A stretch of DNA of 64,000 nt from Pragia fontium DSM 5563 = ATCC 49100 (GTDB taxonomy: Bacteria; Pseudomonadota; Gammaproteobacteria; Enterobacterales; Enterobacteriaceae), in the NCBI RefSeq assembly GCF_900112475.1, contig NZ_FOLW01000002.1, forward strand, positions 367,584 through 431,583. Direction: 5' to 3'. Each line of letters starts with the position of its first letter. Position 1 is the first letter of the stretch. Positions 48,291 through 60,133 of the stretch are shown piece by piece. A program made the position numbers and the translations under genes. The notes under the pieces were generated by a model. That model searched no databases, was not told the DNA's origin, and saw only the letters and a program-made list of their open reading frames with translations.

Positions 48291-48527
48291 ATGACTGCTT
48301 TGCATAGAGACTTTATGGAAATTAGCGATTTTATTTTTGGTGCTCAGCAGGTAAAACCTGATGCTTTGGTGACATTGCAAATAGATCCTGTGAAAAGTTC
48401 ATTACTGGTTCAGTGGTGCTGGGGAAGCGATAAAGATTTTAGCCGCTCTATTTTGCTTAAGGAGCTTAATTATGATGAAGCCGTTAACGTTTTCTTTGCA
48501 CATTGTAAAGCAGCGATGACGAGGTAG
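48291..48527 (+). CDS. Small protein of unknown function
   Basis: A 78-residue protein, unrecognised. A second in-frame ATG at 48315 has a slightly better upstream purine stretch (AGAGA). The sequence is soluble-looking, with FGAQQVKPDALVTLQID and a Trp pair (QWCWGSDKDF). It is divergent from the YmgB-like gene with 123 bases between them. Confidence that it is a gene is moderate. Confidence 0.45.
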   Translation: MTALHRDFMEISDFIFGAQQVKPDALVTLQIDPVKSSLLVQWCWGSDKDFSRSILLKELNYDEAVNVFFAHCKAAMTR

Positions 48528-48664
48528 ATTGTTACTTAGTCACGGTATATCGCACCACTTCCCCAAGGCTTGCTAATAAAGGAAAATGGATGGACAGGGC
48601 AGAGAGGCTGATGGTTCATTTGATACCAGAAAGTGATGATCTGATATCAAATGATTTAGCGTTG

Positions 48665-49324
48665 CTATTTCTTATCTGATTTCTTTTTGAGCACCACGAT
48701 TAAAGACCCCGCTAATCCGATGACCAGCAAGGCGACGGGTAAAATCATTAATCCATTCATTACCGCGGTTTGATTGTGTTTAAAGAATGGGGTCAGACTG
48801 ATCAGGTATCCCAGACCGGTGACCACACTGACCCATAACACCGCACTTAACCAGTTGAATATTTGAAAGCGTTTGGCATCGAGTGCTGATAACCCGGCAA
48901 TGGTTGGCAATAGCGTTCTGACAAAGGCCAGAAAGCGGCCGATCAATAAGGCAAAGAAACCATGCCGATAAAACAGCTGATGAGCACGTTGATGATAATG
49001 GGCAGGGATCTTGGCCATCCAACCTTGTACTATTTTAGTTTTTCCCAACCATCGTCCTTGAAGGTAACTAAACCAGCAGCCTAATGCGGCGGCAACGGAA
49101 AGGACGACTACCGTTAAGGCAAAATGTAGTGAGCCTTGCGCAACCAGTGCACCAGCCAGCAGCAGCAGGCTATCTCCTGGGAGAAATGCTGCGGGTAACA
49201 AACCATTTTCAAGAAATATGATGATAAACAGAATGCCGTAAATCGACCAAAGAAACTCAGGATTTGCTAATGTCTTAAAGTCCTGATGGATCAGGGCCTG
49301 AAATAAATCTGTTATCGAACCCAT
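48665..49324 (-). CDS. yqjA: DedA-family membrane protein (YqjA/YghB type)
   Basis: DedA proteins are inner-membrane carriers now linked to undecaprenyl-phosphate or lipid recycling; YqjA and YghB are also needed for drug and pH tolerance in E. coli. The 219-residue protein matches YqjA more closely ([69 protein letters not shown]), including the acidic FLENG and PGD residues and the conserved arginines. The ATG at 49322-49324 follows AGGAAAG. Confidence 0.9.
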   Translation of the reverse strand: MGSITDLFQALIHQDFKTLANPEFLWSIYGILFIIIFLENGLLPAAFLPGDSLLLLAGALVAQGSLHFALTVVVLSVAAALGCWFSYLQGRWLGKTKIVQGWMAKIPAHYHQRAHQLFYRHGFFALLIGRFLAFVRTLLPTIAGLSALDAKRFQIFNWLSAVLWVSVVTGLGYLISLTPFFKHNQTAVMNGLMILPVALLVIGLAGSLIVVLKKKSDKK

Positions 49325-49751
49325 TTTCTTTCCTGTGCATAACATTAATGAGGTATCTGTTTTGAGATAGCGTTAATGCAATAGAAGGTGAGATGAAAGT
49401 CAAAGAGTGACCGCTATGAGCTAGTTTAACACTATAAGAATTAACTATACAGGTTGAGCGGTTTTATCATTGAAAAATTGCTCTGATATATCAAGGTATT
49501 CAATTTACGACTAAATACAAAGGATAAGTACTTTATTGCGCCTATCCGAAAGTCTGCTTTATATCTTGTCAATAGCCTTAAGCCGCTGTTTATATACTTT
49601 AATATCATATTAATTCGATGAAATATAAATAAAAACAATTAATAAAGTTAATTGTAGACTTCCATCTCAATAAAAAATAAAACCGGTTCACCCGATAATC
49701 GCCCTATGATACCGTAAATCAAAATAGGTCAATTCATTAAAGGTAAATATC
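49325..49751. other. Divergent spacer, yqjA / pepT
   Basis: About 430 bases, AT-rich, no gene. It must contain both promoters. No convincing FNR box was found for pepT although E. coli pepT is FNR-activated. Confidence 0.45.
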
Positions 49752-51005
49752 ATGGATATTGTTGAGCGTTTTATCTCTTATACCAAAATTAATACCACAA
49801 CAGACCGAGATAAAGGGGCCGCAGGCATTATGCCGTCATCCGAAGGTCAACGAGTGTTGGCCAATAAAGTGGCTGATGAGCTCCGGGCATTGGGATTGCA
49901 GGATGTTCAGGTGAGCGAACGATCAATTTTGACGGCAACGTTACCGTCTAATGTTGATTATCCTTTACCGACGGTAGCATTCTTTGGTCATCTGGATACC
50001 AGTGCTGAACAAACAACAGATACACACGCTCAGATATTACCTTATCAGGGGGGAGATTTATGCCTTAATCAAGAGCAGCAAATCTTCTTACGCCAAAGCG
50101 AATTCCCCGAGCTTAGTGAATATATCGGCGATGATATTATTGCCACCGATGGAACCAGCCTGTTAGGGGCAGATGATAAAGCGGCGATCGCCTCTATCGT
50201 GAATATGATTCAATATTTACAACAGCATCCTGAGATTAAACATGGTGCCGTTAAGGTGGGGTTGGTACCGGATGAAGAACAGGGTTTGCGCGGCGCAAAA
50301 GTCTTTGATGTGAAGAGCTTCGGCGCTGATTTTGCCTATACCCTCGACTGTTGCGGTATTGGTGAACTGGTGTATGAAAACTGGAATGCCGGTGATGCTG
50401 AAATTATTTTTACCGGCCAGTCGGCTCACCCTATGTCAGCAAAGGGCAAACTGAAAAACTCATTGCTGATGGCCCATAAGTTTATTGCCATGTTACCGGG
50501 TGGCGAAGCACCGGAATATACCGATGGTAGGGAAGGTTATTACTGGGTCAAGCAAATGCAGGGTAACAGTGCTAAAACGGTGCTGAAAATGGACGTTCGT
50601 GACTTTACCGAACAGGGTTATCAGCATCGAATGGCGTTTCTGGCTAAGCTGGCTGAAAACTGCGCCAGTCTATGGGGAACTGAAAGCGTAAAATGTCATC
50701 TGGCGGATCGCTATGCTAACGTATTTAATAGTTTGCAGGGGGAGTCAGCTTACCCGATCGATATTGCTGAGCAGGCTTATCGTAATCGTGGTATTGAACC
50801 TAAAGTCATTCCTATGCGCGGTGGATATGATGGTGCGGCGCTGTCGCAAAATGGCCTACCTTGTCCGAATATCTTTACCGGAGCGCATAATTTCCACTCG
50901 ATTTACGAATATCTGCCGGTTATATCTCTCAGAGCTGCCAGTGATGTATTAGTTGAGGTGGTAAAACTCACTCACGATCGTTTCAGGGATGGTACTAAAG
51001 CATGA
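49752..51005 (+). CDS. pepT: Peptidase T (tripeptidase)
   Basis: PepT is a zinc aminopeptidase of family M20B that removes the N-terminal residue from tripeptides. The 417-residue protein contains AFFGHLDTSAE (first zinc His and catalytic Asp), GTSLLGADDKAA (bridging Asp), GLVPDEEQGLRGAK (catalytic Glu pair), DCCGIGELVYENWNAGDAEI, and NIFTGAHNFHSIYEYLP (last zinc His). It differs from E. coli PepT (408) by a short insertion near the N-terminus. It overlaps the carrier gene by four bases. Confidence 0.88.
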   Translation: MDIVERFISYTKINTTTDRDKGAAGIMPSSEGQRVLANKVADELRALGLQDVQVSERSILTATLPSNVDYPLPTVAFFGHLDTSAEQTTDTHAQILPYQGGDLCLNQEQQIFLRQSEFPELSEYIGDDIIATDGTSLLGADDKAAIASIVNMIQYLQQHPEIKHGAVKVGLVPDEEQGLRGAKVFDVKSFGADFAYTLDCCGIGELVYENWNAGDAEIIFTGQSAHPMSAKGKLKNSLLMAHKFIAMLPGGEAPEYTDGREGYYWVKQMQGNSAKTVLKMDVRDFTEQGYQHRMAFLAKLAENCASLWGTESVKCHLADRYANVFNSLQGESAYPIDIAEQAYRNRGIEPKVIPMRGGYDGAALSQNGLPCPNIFTGAHNFHSIYEYLPVISLRAASDVLVEVVKLTHDRFRDGTKA

Positions 51006-52390
51006 TTCAGGTCATCATCGCACTGGTGGTCATTGTGATTGTCGCCCGCTTAATTCTAAAGGGCTACAAAGCTGAACCAGTGCTGTTTGCCGCAGGTTTG
51101 ATTTTGATGATCTGCACTATGGCATTTGATTGGGGGAGCGTTTTACCCAAGGGGCTCCAGTCGACGGGGATTTCGTTTTTTGATCCCTTTGAAGTAATGC
51201 GTAATTTATTCAGCACCCGCGCTGCCGATCTTGGCTTAATGATTATGGCTTTAATGGGATTTGCCCATTATATGGATCATATCGGTGCCAATAAGGCGGT
51301 AGTACGCGTAGCGACCCGACCGCTGAAAAAGCTACGTTCCCCTTATATCTTACTTTTTTTCTCTTTCTTATTAGCTAGCATATTACAACTGGCGATTCCA
51401 TCCGCTACCGGTCTTGCGGTTCTGTTAATGGGAACCATGTTTCCAATTATGATCGGACTGGGGCTTTCTCCTGCTTCGGCTGCTGGTGTTATCGCAACAT
51501 CATTGGGCGTCGCTTATACGCCAATGGCCGTTGACGCAATTCGGGCAACAGATGCGGTTGGTATGGGCAAGGATGTGGTCGGCTACGTTATTGGTTATCA
51601 AGGGCCGGCAGCGGTAGCAACGGTGCTGGTGGTAGGTATTGCGCATATATTCTGGCAGCGCCATTGCGATAGAAAGATCGGTTTTGTCGCGGAAATCGCG
51701 ACTGAAGAAGCCGTGGGAGATGAGAAGGGGGTTCCCGGTTTCTATGCCTTGTTACCCATGTTGCCGATAGTGATGGCGATCGTTTTCTCTAAGTTATTTG
51801 TCAAAGATATTAATCTGGATGTGGTCACCATTGTTCTGATTTGTATGTTTGTTTGTATGGTGATTGAGACATTACGTTTGCGTAACTTTAAGCAGGTTTG
51901 TGAAGGGTTCAGTCAGTTTCTAAAGGGAATGGGAAGCGCTTTTACTGGTGTGGTAGGCCTGTTAGTTGCTGCTGGTGTATTTGCTCACGGTATTAAAGTG
52001 ATCGGTGCTATCGACCAGCTGATTATTATGGCTGAACACGTTGGGTTACCACCATTCGCCATGGCGATTGTCTTTGCGATTGTCACTTTGGCAGCGGCGG
52101 TGATTATGGGATCGGGTAATGCACCATTTCTGGCCTTCGTTGAGCTTATCCCTCAGATTGCCCATAGTATGGGGGTCAATCCGACGGGGATGATTTTGCC
52201 AATGCAGCAGGCATCTCATATGGGACGGGCAATGTCACCGGTATCTGGTGTGGTTATCGCCGTTTCAAGCGGGGCAAAACTATCGCCTTTTGATGTGGTG
52301 AAGAGAACGTCGATTCCACTCTTGATTGGTTTGGTATTCCATACGCTGATTATCGGCATGTTTTATATGAGTATGCCGGCATTTGGGTGA
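51002..52390 (+). CDS. DcuC-family carrier
   Basis: A 462-residue inner-membrane protein with about 12 hydrophobic segments, of the DcuC family of anaerobic C4-dicarboxylate carriers. Family stretches: ARLILKGYKAEPVLF, HIGANKAVVRVATRPL, SPYILLFFSFLLAS, SATGLAVLLMGTMFPIMIGLG, GSGNAPFLAFVELIPQIAHSMGVNPTGM, MGRAMSPVSGVV and SPFDVVKRTSIP. It is co-translated with pepT (ATGA). Because of that link, the cargo could be a peptide or amino-acid derivative rather than a dicarboxylate; this is inference. Confidence 0.82.
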   Translation: MIQVIIALVVIVIVARLILKGYKAEPVLFAAGLILMICTMAFDWGSVLPKGLQSTGISFFDPFEVMRNLFSTRAADLGLMIMALMGFAHYMDHIGANKAVVRVATRPLKKLRSPYILLFFSFLLASILQLAIPSATGLAVLLMGTMFPIMIGLGLSPASAAGVIATSLGVAYTPMAVDAIRATDAVGMGKDVVGYVIGYQGPAAVATVLVVGIAHIFWQRHCDRKIGFVAEIATEEAVGDEKGVPGFYALLPMLPIVMAIVFSKLFVKDINLDVVTIVLICMFVCMVIETLRLRNFKQVCEGFSQFLKGMGSAFTGVVGLLVAAGVFAHGIKVIGAIDQLIIMAEHVGLPPFAMAIVFAIVTLAAAVIMGSGNAPFLAFVELIPQIAHSMGVNPTGMILPMQQASHMGRAMSPVSGVVIAVSSGAKLSPFDVVKRTSIPLLIGLVFHTLIIGMFYMSMPAFG

Positions 52391-52418
52391 GGGTTGTTTT
52401 GGCATTAGACAAAATAAA

Positions 52419-52438
52419 AAACGCGCCAAGGCGCGTTT
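52419..52438. terminator. GC-rich hairpin after the DcuC-type gene
   Basis: AAACGCGCC-AA-GGCGCGTTT is a 9-bp perfect stem; only three T follow on the plus strand. It is the exact reverse complement of the core hairpin at 52661-52688. Confidence 0.75.
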
Positions 52439-52520
52439 GAGACTGTTGATAACCCTTTTTAAAATTGGGTACGGTGGATATTCCGGCTGTAAAAGATTTA
52501 CCACAATATTACCTAAGTAG

Positions 52521-52641
52521 CACAGCCGGGAGAGTAGTAAATTTCAGCGGCGGAGTGCGTCGGGCCTAGCTGGGCTAGGGGCACTTCGTTGGCTTACGCC
52601 AAGTCGACCCCCACGCCCATCTCTCCCTCTAATTGGCTGTG
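52521..52641. repeat. Structured 120-base intergenic element
   Basis: CACAGCC and GGCTGTG close the element, with GGGAGAG and CTCTCCC as the next stem (seven-base bulge on the right). Inside are further stems: CCTAGC/GCTAGG, GTGC/GCAC and TTGGC/GCCAA. It is much richer in G+C than its surroundings. It could be a mobile palindromic repeat or an RNA. Confidence 0.6.
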
Positions 52642-52660
52642 AGGGTACTATGTCATCAAT

Positions 52661-52688
52661 AAAAAAACGCGCCTTGGCGCGTTTTTTT
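52661..52688. terminator. Bidirectional terminator at the end of purB
   Basis: ACGCGCC-TT-GGCGCGT flanked by seven A on the left and seven T on the right, so it works on both strands. It lies 18 bases past the purB stop. Confidence 0.9.
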
Positions 52689-52706
52689 ATTGATTCACGG
52701 ATGAGC

Positions 52707-54104
<1,398 letters not shown>

Positions 54105-54728
54105 TTAACGATTAGCAAGAATTTCTCTCACCTGGTTTAACAGGCGATTACGTGAAAACATAAATTGCAGTCGGCTACCGCCAACCTGTTGCCAGAGTAC
54201 CGCTGCGCGGATACCGGCCAGTAACGCGGCTCGGACTTTCGCTTGAACCAAGGGTTTTTGCAGCGCATCCGGAGAGCCGGTTACCTGAATCCGCGGACCA
54301 AGAGGGCTGACAATATCCACATAGAGACTGGCCAGCGAGCTGTAAATAGTTTCGGATTCAATATCAAAATGAGCTAACTGGCGCTCAACCTGACTAATGC
54401 GTGTAGCAAGCTCATTCAATGCTTGATGATTAGCGGATAGCTTACGTTCCAGCACCATAATACTCAACACGTAGCGAGTGAGTTCTGCACTGAGCTCTTG
54501 ACGATTATTGGTCAACACGCTGGGCAGGGTTTCCAGACCCATGGTTAAATCCTTCTCCAGTCCAAAGATGGCCAGCGTAGAAGGGGAGTCGGTCACCATA
54601 ATACTTTTTAATGAAACCGATAGCGCCTCGGTGTCACATTGACCATTGTGGGCCAACTGTTGAACCAAGCGGGCTGACTGAGCGATGCCCGCCAGCGCAA
54701 GGGTAATGTCGTAATAATTTTTGGCCAC
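54105..54728 (-). CDS. hflD: High-frequency lysogenisation protein HflD
   Basis: HflD is a membrane-associated helical protein; in E. coli it binds phage lambda CII and lowers lysogeny. The 207-residue product matches the family ([80 protein letters not shown]). It starts three bases past the mnmA stop, in the conserved mnmA-hflD-purB run. Confidence 0.94.
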   Translation of the reverse strand: MAKNYYDITLALAGIAQSARLVQQLAHNGQCDTEALSVSLKSIMVTDSPSTLAIFGLEKDLTMGLETLPSVLTNNRQELSAELTRYVLSIMVLERKLSANHQALNELATRISQVERQLAHFDIESETIYSSLASLYVDIVSPLGPRIQVTGSPDALQKPLVQAKVRAALLAGIRAAVLWQQVGGSRLQFMFSRNRLLNQVREILANR

Positions 54729-54731
54729 GGA

Positions 54732-55835
54732 TTAATCCTGTAAACGTTCTTCAATAACACCGCCACCAAGGCAAACGTCACCCTGATAGAAAACGGCTGA
54801 TTGTCCGGGCGTGACTGCCGCGACCGGTTCATCAAAACGAACTTCGATACGATCTGCACCGTGAGGAATCACAGTACAAGGGATATCCTGTTGGCGATAA
54901 CGGGTTTTTACCGTACAGCGGAAGGTTTCCGTTACCGTGTTGCGATCAACCCAATGCAGTTGTTGAGCTATCAGGCCATTGGAGAACAGGCTTGGGTGAT
55001 CGTGGCCCTGAGCAACAATAAGACGATTATTGACCAGATCTTTATCTACGACGTACCACGGATCTTCGCCGCCATCTTTCAGGCCTCCGATGCCTAATCC
55101 TTTACGCTGTCCCAAGGTGTGATACATCAGCCCCTGATGCTGACCAATGGTTTCACCATCAACAGTGACGATATGGCCTGGTTGAGCCGGTAAATAACGG
55201 GCTAAAAAATCTTTGAATTTACGTTCGCCAATAAAGCAGATACCTGTAGAGTCTTTTTTCTTGGCGGTAACTAAATCTAACTGTTCAGCAATACGGCGTA
55301 CTTCGGGCTTTTCCAGTTCACCAACCGGAAACAGGCTTTGAGCGACCTGTTCGTGGCTTAAGGTATACAGAAAATAGCTTTGGTCTTTATTATTATCGAC
55401 GCCCCGTAGCAGACGGCTTTTACCATCAACATCCTGACGGCGGACATAGTGACCAGTCGCGATATAGTCTGCCCCCAGATCTTCTGCGGCAAACTCAAGA
55501 AACGCTTTAAACTTAATTTCTTTATTACACAGAATATCCGGGTTTGGCGTGCGCCCTGCTTTATATTCAGCCAAGAAATGCTCAAAGACATTGTCCCAAT
55601 ATTCGGCAGAAAAGTTGATGGTATGCAGTTCGATACCCAACTTATCACAAACGGCTTGAGCATCGGCGAGATCCGTGGCAGCGGAACAGTACTCGTCTGA
55701 ATCATCCTCTTCCCAGTTCTTCATAAATAAGCCGGCCACCTGATAGCCTTGCTGCTGAAGCAAATAGGCTGAAACGGAGGAATCGACACCACCGGACATT
55801 CCGACAATGACTTTTTTCTGACTGTTATCTGACAT
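54732..55835 (-). CDS. mnmA: tRNA-specific 2-thiouridylase MnmA
   Basis: MnmA adenylates and thiolates wobble U34 of tRNA-Lys, -Glu and -Gln with sulphur from the Tus relay (TusE is at 31537). The 367-residue protein (E. coli 368) has the PP-loop SGGVDS at residues 14-19, the [16 protein letters not shown] catalytic-cysteine motif, and [13 protein letters not shown] with the second active cysteine. The ATG at 55833-55835 gives the family N-terminus; the frame stays open to 55910 without family support. hflD follows at three bases. Confidence 0.96.
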   Translation of the reverse strand: MSDNSQKKVIVGMSGGVDSSVSAYLLQQQGYQVAGLFMKNWEEDDSDEYCSAATDLADAQAVCDKLGIELHTINFSAEYWDNVFEHFLAEYKAGRTPNPDILCNKEIKFKAFLEFAAEDLGADYIATGHYVRRQDVDGKSRLLRGVDNNKDQSYFLYTLSHEQVAQSLFPVGELEKPEVRRIAEQLDLVTAKKKDSTGICFIGERKFKDFLARYLPAQPGHIVTVDGETIGQHQGLMYHTLGQRKGLGIGGLKDGGEDPWYVVDKDLVNNRLIVAQGHDHPSLFSNGLIAQQLHWVDRNTVTETFRCTVKTRYRQQDIPCTVIPHGADRIEVRFDEPVAAVTPGQSAVFYQGDVCLGGGVIEERLQD

Positions 55836-55932
55836 GGGGCTCTCGCGTACTTGTTGTGACTTAAAATTGATATAAAGTGTGCTGTAATTCTTAACGCAGG
55901 ATTTTAGCACGTTGGTGCGGTTGGTGCATCGC

Positions 55933-56403
55933 CTAAGACAAACGCTTTTTCGTCCAGTTATAGCTTTCTATAATGGATAGCGGATAGCGTTCTGGTTGCT
56001 GATAGCGCAACAAGCTTTCTCTCACCAATGGGGAACGTAGATTAGCAGCATTGAGAATCTCTTCAGCGCTGAGCCAGTGACAGCATTCGATATCGCTATC
56101 ATGCGGGTGCGTTGCCAGCATTTCGGGTAAATCAATGGCAAAAGTAAAACGAATAAACGGTGTACCATCACGCGCCATCCATTGATAGATTTGTAGCAGC
56201 GATTGCGGGGCGGCCTGAATGCCGGTTTCTTCCCACAGTTCTCGCTGTGCGCCCTCGAATAGTGTCTCATCGGCTTCTAAATGGCCGGCTGGTTGATTTA
56301 ATGTCGGTGATCCGTTTATCAGTTCTTCAACCATTAAAAATTTATTTTCGGCTTGCACAACGCAGGCCAACGTGACGTGTGGTTTAAATTGGCTGTCAGA
56401 CAT
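55933..56403 (-). CDS. nudJ: Nudix phosphatase NudJ
   Basis: NudJ hydrolyses nucleoside di- and triphosphates and HMP-pyrophosphate (thiamine pathway). The 156-residue protein has the full Nudix box at residues 40-62 ([20 protein letters not shown] then TGI), with the acidic metal ligands intact, and ends NWTKKRLS. The ATG at 56401-56403 lies inside the end of rluE (eight-base overlap), with GGAGAGAAG upstream as the ribosome site. Confidence 0.93.
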   Translation of the reverse strand: MSDSQFKPHVTLACVVQAENKFLMVEELINGSPTLNQPAGHLEADETLFEGAQRELWEETGIQAAPQSLLQIYQWMARDGTPFIRFTFAIDLPEMLATHPHDSDIECCHWLSAEEILNAANLRSPLVRESLLRYQQPERYPLSIIESYNWTKKRLS

Positions 56404-57016
56404 CGTTAACTTCTCTCCATTCACCGGGTTGCAGATTATCGAGGTTCCAATGATGTAAACTGTAGCGGATTAAGCGCAAAGTAGGAAAACCAACGTGGGC
56501 GGTCATTCTGCGAACCTGTCGGTTTCTCCCTTCATATAAGGTGATTTTTAGCCAGCTGGTTGGAATGGCTTTTCGTTCACGAATGGGGGGATTTCTCGGC
56601 CATAGCCACTCTGGCTCGGGCACAATTTCTGCGCCGGCGGGAAGAGTAGGGCCATCGTTTAATATTATCCCCTGACGCAATTTTTCTAACGCCTCGGTGT
56701 CAGGAATTCCTTCCACTTGCACCAAATAGACTTTCCCTGTTTTATGTTGCGGCTGTGTTAATTCAGCCTGTAATTTACCGTCATTTGTTAGAACAAGTAG
56801 TCCTTCACTGTCGCGATCTAATCTTCCGGCAGCATAAACATCGGTTAAGGGAATGAAGTCTTTTAAGGTTATTCTACCCGCCTGATCGGTAAATTGCGGT
56901 AACACATCATAGGGTTTATTAAATAGAATAACGCGCCGCGGACCTTTTGGACCACGGGGTTTGCTTTTTTGCCGATGACGATTGGCAGAATTTCTTTTAG
57001 TTGCTAGTTTAAACAT
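56396..57016 (-). CDS. rluE: 23S rRNA pseudouridine(2457) synthase
   Basis: RluE converts U2457 of 23S rRNA to pseudouridine. The 206-residue protein of the RsuA/RluE type has a basic N-terminal tail ([18 protein letters not shown]), the first motif [12 protein letters not shown], and the catalytic motif [15 protein letters not shown] with Asp67. Further motifs are KVYLVQVEG and [23 protein letters not shown]. There is no S4 domain, as usual for RluE. It is divergent from icd, and nudJ overlaps its end. Confidence 0.95.
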   Translation of the reverse strand: MFKLATKRNSANRHRQKSKPRGPKGPRRVILFNKPYDVLPQFTDQAGRITLKDFIPLTDVYAAGRLDRDSEGLLVLTNDGKLQAELTQPQHKTGKVYLVQVEGIPDTEALEKLRQGIILNDGPTLPAGAEIVPEPEWLWPRNPPIRERKAIPTSWLKITLYEGRNRQVRRMTAHVGFPTLRLIRYSLHHWNLDNLQPGEWREVNDV

Positions 57017-57147
57017 GATATTTCGCGTGGTGAATCGTTAAATCATTATACTTGAAAAAGTTTTTGATTGGCGGACAGAAAGTTATCAAGTAGTATCAGA
57101 GTGCATCTTACAAAAAATTAACAAACATGTCCTTAGAGGAGAGTTTG

Positions 57148-58401
57148 ATGGAAAGCAAAGTAGTTGTTCCTGCCACGGGTAAAAAAATTACGGTTGACGC
57201 TAAAGGCAAACTCGCGGTTCCGCACGATCCTATTATTCCCTACATTGAGGGTGATGGCATTGGTGTTGATGTTACACCAGTAATGATTGATGTTGTTGAT
57301 GCTGCAGTACAGAAAGCTTACGGCGGCGAACGCAAAATCTCCTGGATGGAGATTTATACTGGCGAAAAATCAACTCATGTCTATGGAAAAGATGTCTGGT
57401 TACCAGATGAAACATTAGACCTGATTCGTGAATATAAAGTGGCGATTAAAGGCCCACTTACTACACCGGTCGGCGGTGGTATTCGTTCTTTGAACGTTGC
57501 GTTACGCCAACAGTTAGATCTGTATATCTGCTTACGCCCTGTGCGTTACTATGAAGGTACGCCAAGCCCGGTTAAACGCCCAGATTTGACCGATATGGTT
57601 ATTTTCCGCGAAAACGCAGAAGATATTTATGCTGGTGTTGAGTGGAAGGCGGGAACGCCGGAAGCGGATAAAGTGATTAAGTTCCTGCGTGAAGAGATGG
57701 GCGTAACTAAAATTCGCTTCCCTGAACAGTGCGGTATCGGCGTTAAGCCATGTTCAGAGCAGGGCACTAAGCGTTTAATTCGTGCTGCAATTGAATATGC
57801 GATTGATAACGATCGTGATTCCGTTACGCTGGTGCACAAAGGTAACATCATGAAGTTTACCGAAGGCGCTTTCAAAGACTGGGGTTACCAGTTGGCAAAA
57901 GAAGAATTCGGTGGCGAACTGCTTGATGGCGGCCCATGGTTGAAGGTGAAAAATCCGAAGACTGGCAAAGACATTATTATCAATGATGTTATCGCGGATG
58001 CATTCTTGCAACAAATTCTGCTGCGTCCGGAAGAGTATGATGTAATTGCCACCATGAACCTGAACGGTGACTATATTTCTGATGCGCTGGCGGCACAGGT
58101 TGGCGGTATCGGTATCGCACCGGGTGCCAACATTGGTGACGATTGTGCACTGTTTGAAGCCACGCACGGTACAGCACCGAAGTATGCTGGTCAGAATAAA
58201 GTGAATCCAGGTTCAGTTATTCTGTCTGCTGAAATGATGCTACGTCATATGGGCTGGTTCGAAGCTGCTGACCTGATTGTCAAAGGTGTAGCAGGGGCGA
58301 TTAAAAATAAAACTGTTACCTATGACTTCGCTCGTATGATGGATGACGCTAAAGAGCGCTCCTGTAGCGAGTTTGGTCAAGATGTAATATCTAATATGTA
58401 A
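57148..58401 (+). CDS. icd: Isocitrate dehydrogenase (NADP)
   Basis: Icd oxidises isocitrate to 2-oxoglutarate with NADP in the TCA cycle. The 417-residue protein matches E. coli (416): [35 protein letters not shown] with the Ser that AceK phosphorylates, [45 protein letters not shown] and [16 protein letters not shown]. The start at 57148 follows GAGGAG; an upstream in-frame ATG at 57127 is unlikely. The 3' end is intact, with no prophage attached. Confidence 0.97.
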   Translation: MESKVVVPATGKKITVDAKGKLAVPHDPIIPYIEGDGIGVDVTPVMIDVVDAAVQKAYGGERKISWMEIYTGEKSTHVYGKDVWLPDETLDLIREYKVAIKGPLTTPVGGGIRSLNVALRQQLDLYICLRPVRYYEGTPSPVKRPDLTDMVIFRENAEDIYAGVEWKAGTPEADKVIKFLREEMGVTKIRFPEQCGIGVKPCSEQGTKRLIRAAIEYAIDNDRDSVTLVHKGNIMKFTEGAFKDWGYQLAKEEFGGELLDGGPWLKVKNPKTGKDIIINDVIADAFLQQILLRPEEYDVIATMNLNGDYISDALAAQVGGIGIAPGANIGDDCALFEATHGTAPKYAGQNKVNPGSVILSAEMMLRHMGWFEAADLIVKGVAGAIKNKTVTYDFARMMDDAKERSCSEFGQDVISNM

Positions 58402-58424
58402 TTGTCTAAATGACTTAAAATTAT

Positions 58425-58450
58425 TCGGGGGCTTTGGCCTCCGATTTTTT
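58425..58450 (+). terminator. Terminator of icd
   Basis: TCGGGGGCT pairs with GGCCTCCGA (two wobble pairs) around a two-base loop, and six T follow. Confidence 0.82.
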
Positions 58451-58621
58451 AATTGCAAAGCTTGAAATCTCTTTGTGGCCATCTTTAATTACTCCTGCTG
58501 TTTGATAACCAATATATTTCCTATCGTTAACCTATTTCATAAATCATCACCGAACTATCGATCATCTTAACGCAGCCTGATAATCTACTCCTCCCCATAG
58601 ACAATTTTAATAAGGTATTCA

Positions 58622-59428
58622 GTGAGTATTGAATGGATTATCGCCTACTTGATGTTAGGTGCTGTGGTTGGTTTTATGGCAGGGCTATTAGGCATTGGTG
58701 GCGGTGGTATTATGGTGCCTATTTTAACCACATTGTTTGCTGCACAAGGTATTGGACAAGAGCATTTAGTGCATATGGCTCTGGGAACGTCGATGGCCTC
58801 GATTGTTATTACTGCGTTTTCCAGTGTACGGGCTCATCATCGTTATCAGGCGGTATTATGGCCGGTAGTCAGAAAAATAACGCCCGCTATATTGATTGGT
58901 ACTTTATCGGCAACCTGGTTGGCAGCCATATTACCTGCGAAAGCGTTAGCTATCTTTTTCTCCTGTTTCATGGGGTACGTGGCTTTACAGATGATATTAA
59001 ATATTAAGCCAAAGCCCAGCCGTCAGTTGCCCGGTACGTTAGGGATCTCTTTGGCAGGATTATCTATTGGTGGAATATCTGCACTGGTCGCGATTGGGGG
59101 CGGTTCGTTAACGGTAGCTTTTCTGACGTGGTGTAACGTTCGTATTCAGAATGCTATTGGTACGTCGGCTGCGGTTGGCATGCCAATTGCCTTAGCCGGT
59201 ACCGTTGGTTATATGATCAACGGTTGGCATGCTTCAAATACCCCTGATTATAGCGTTGGCTATGTTTACCTGCCTGCAGTAGTCCTTATTTCTATTGTCA
59301 GCTATTTTACTGCACCAATAGGCGCTAGGTTAGCGCATAAGCTGCCAGTTGCGCTGCTTAAAAAGATATTTGCCGGATTATTAGTACTGCTAAGTCTTAA
59401 AATGCTACAGACGATTTTTAGTGGTTAG
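58622..59428 (+). CDS. TauE/SafE-family anion exporter
   Basis: A 268-residue inner-membrane protein with about eight hydrophobic segments, of the TauE/SafE (DUF81) family of sulphite or organosulphonate exporters. Repeated half motifs are visible: GFMAGLLGIGGGGIMVPIL in the first half and GGISALVAIGGGSLTVAFL in the second, the pseudo-repeat typical of this family. The start is GTG at 58622. It is monocistronic, with its own terminator. The cargo is not known. Confidence 0.85.
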   Translation: MSIEWIIAYLMLGAVVGFMAGLLGIGGGGIMVPILTTLFAAQGIGQEHLVHMALGTSMASIVITAFSSVRAHHRYQAVLWPVVRKITPAILIGTLSATWLAAILPAKALAIFFSCFMGYVALQMILNIKPKPSRQLPGTLGISLAGLSIGGISALVAIGGGSLTVAFLTWCNVRIQNAIGTSAAVGMPIALAGTVGYMINGWHASNTPDYSVGYVYLPAVVLISIVSYFTAPIGARLAHKLPVALLKKIFAGLLVLLSLKMLQTIFSG

Positions 59429-59437
59429 TGGGAAGCA

Positions 59438-59465
59438 TAAAGACACAGATTAATCTGTGTCTTTA
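59438..59465 (+). terminator. Perfect palindromic terminator
   Basis: TAAAGACACAGATT and its exact complement form a 28-base palindrome with essentially no loop, followed by TTACA. It lies ten bases after the permease stop. Confidence 0.65.
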
Positions 59466-59521
59466 TTACATCCTAGCGGTAGGAATTAGTGGTGTTTTGT
59501 CAGGTATAAAGAGTGTGTTAT

Positions 59522-59776
59522 CTATTTAACCGATCTTGGCAGGCACGGTTGTTGAGAACTATCAATTTTTCTGATGAAATAATCATCAGATGAGAGGCGT
59601 TTGTTATTTTTATTTTCAGCATTTGGCGATACATACGGTAGGGCTGGTGAGTGATAGCATTCCTGCAGATTATAATCTTTTGATGATTTTAAAAATTGGG
59701 GCGCCAGCCATCCCATTACTCCAGCAATGACCACAATGAAACCAATAACCGTACAATCGAGACACTTTATTCTCAT
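59522..59776 (-). CDS. Small single-span membrane protein A, unknown function
   Basis: An 84-residue protein with a hydrophobic span (about residues 8-28, TVIGFIVVIAGVMGWLAPQFL) and a polar C-terminal tail rich in Asn, Lys and Ser. Positions 1-41 align without gaps with a 43-residue protein encoded at 60630-60761 (shared MxI, AGxxGW at 18-23, and a Glu-Cys pair near residues 39-40). Shared layout supports that both are real genes. No family or function is recognised. Confidence 0.5.
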   Translation of the reverse strand: MRIKCLDCTVIGFIVVIAGVMGWLAPQFLKSSKDYNLQECYHSPALPYVSPNAENKNNKRLSSDDYFIRKIDSSQQPCLPRSVK

Positions 59777-60133
59777 CTGATGTTCTTCATGTCATGAAAT
59801 GAAATCAATTAATTTCTAATTATTTCAAATAGTAATAATAACCTATCACAATGCCCATAAGGTTTTACCTATAGCTGAAATAGGTAAGGTCTATCAATTT
59901 TCCATTGGCCGTATTGCCTAACCATCTGATTAATTAACTTTTAATTTCAATTAGTTAAGTGATATGGGTAAGTGACAATTTTTAATAAATTAACCGCAAA
60001 TTTCATTCTTAAATCTGTCAGATAATAAATAGAGTGTACAAAGAGACAGGTTAACGAGTCATTGGCCACACAATGAAGAAAAATAAACTACCATTTGATT
60101 ACCCACTGTTTAAATCAGGTAAATCAACCGTAT
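59777..60133. other. AT-rich spacer
   Basis: About 360 bases between divergent small genes. No operator or RNA is evident. Confidence 0.4.

Noticed and set aside
49700-49745. Possible FNR box upstream of pepT
   Set aside because: The ATGAT and ATCAA halves are seven bases apart rather than the four required.
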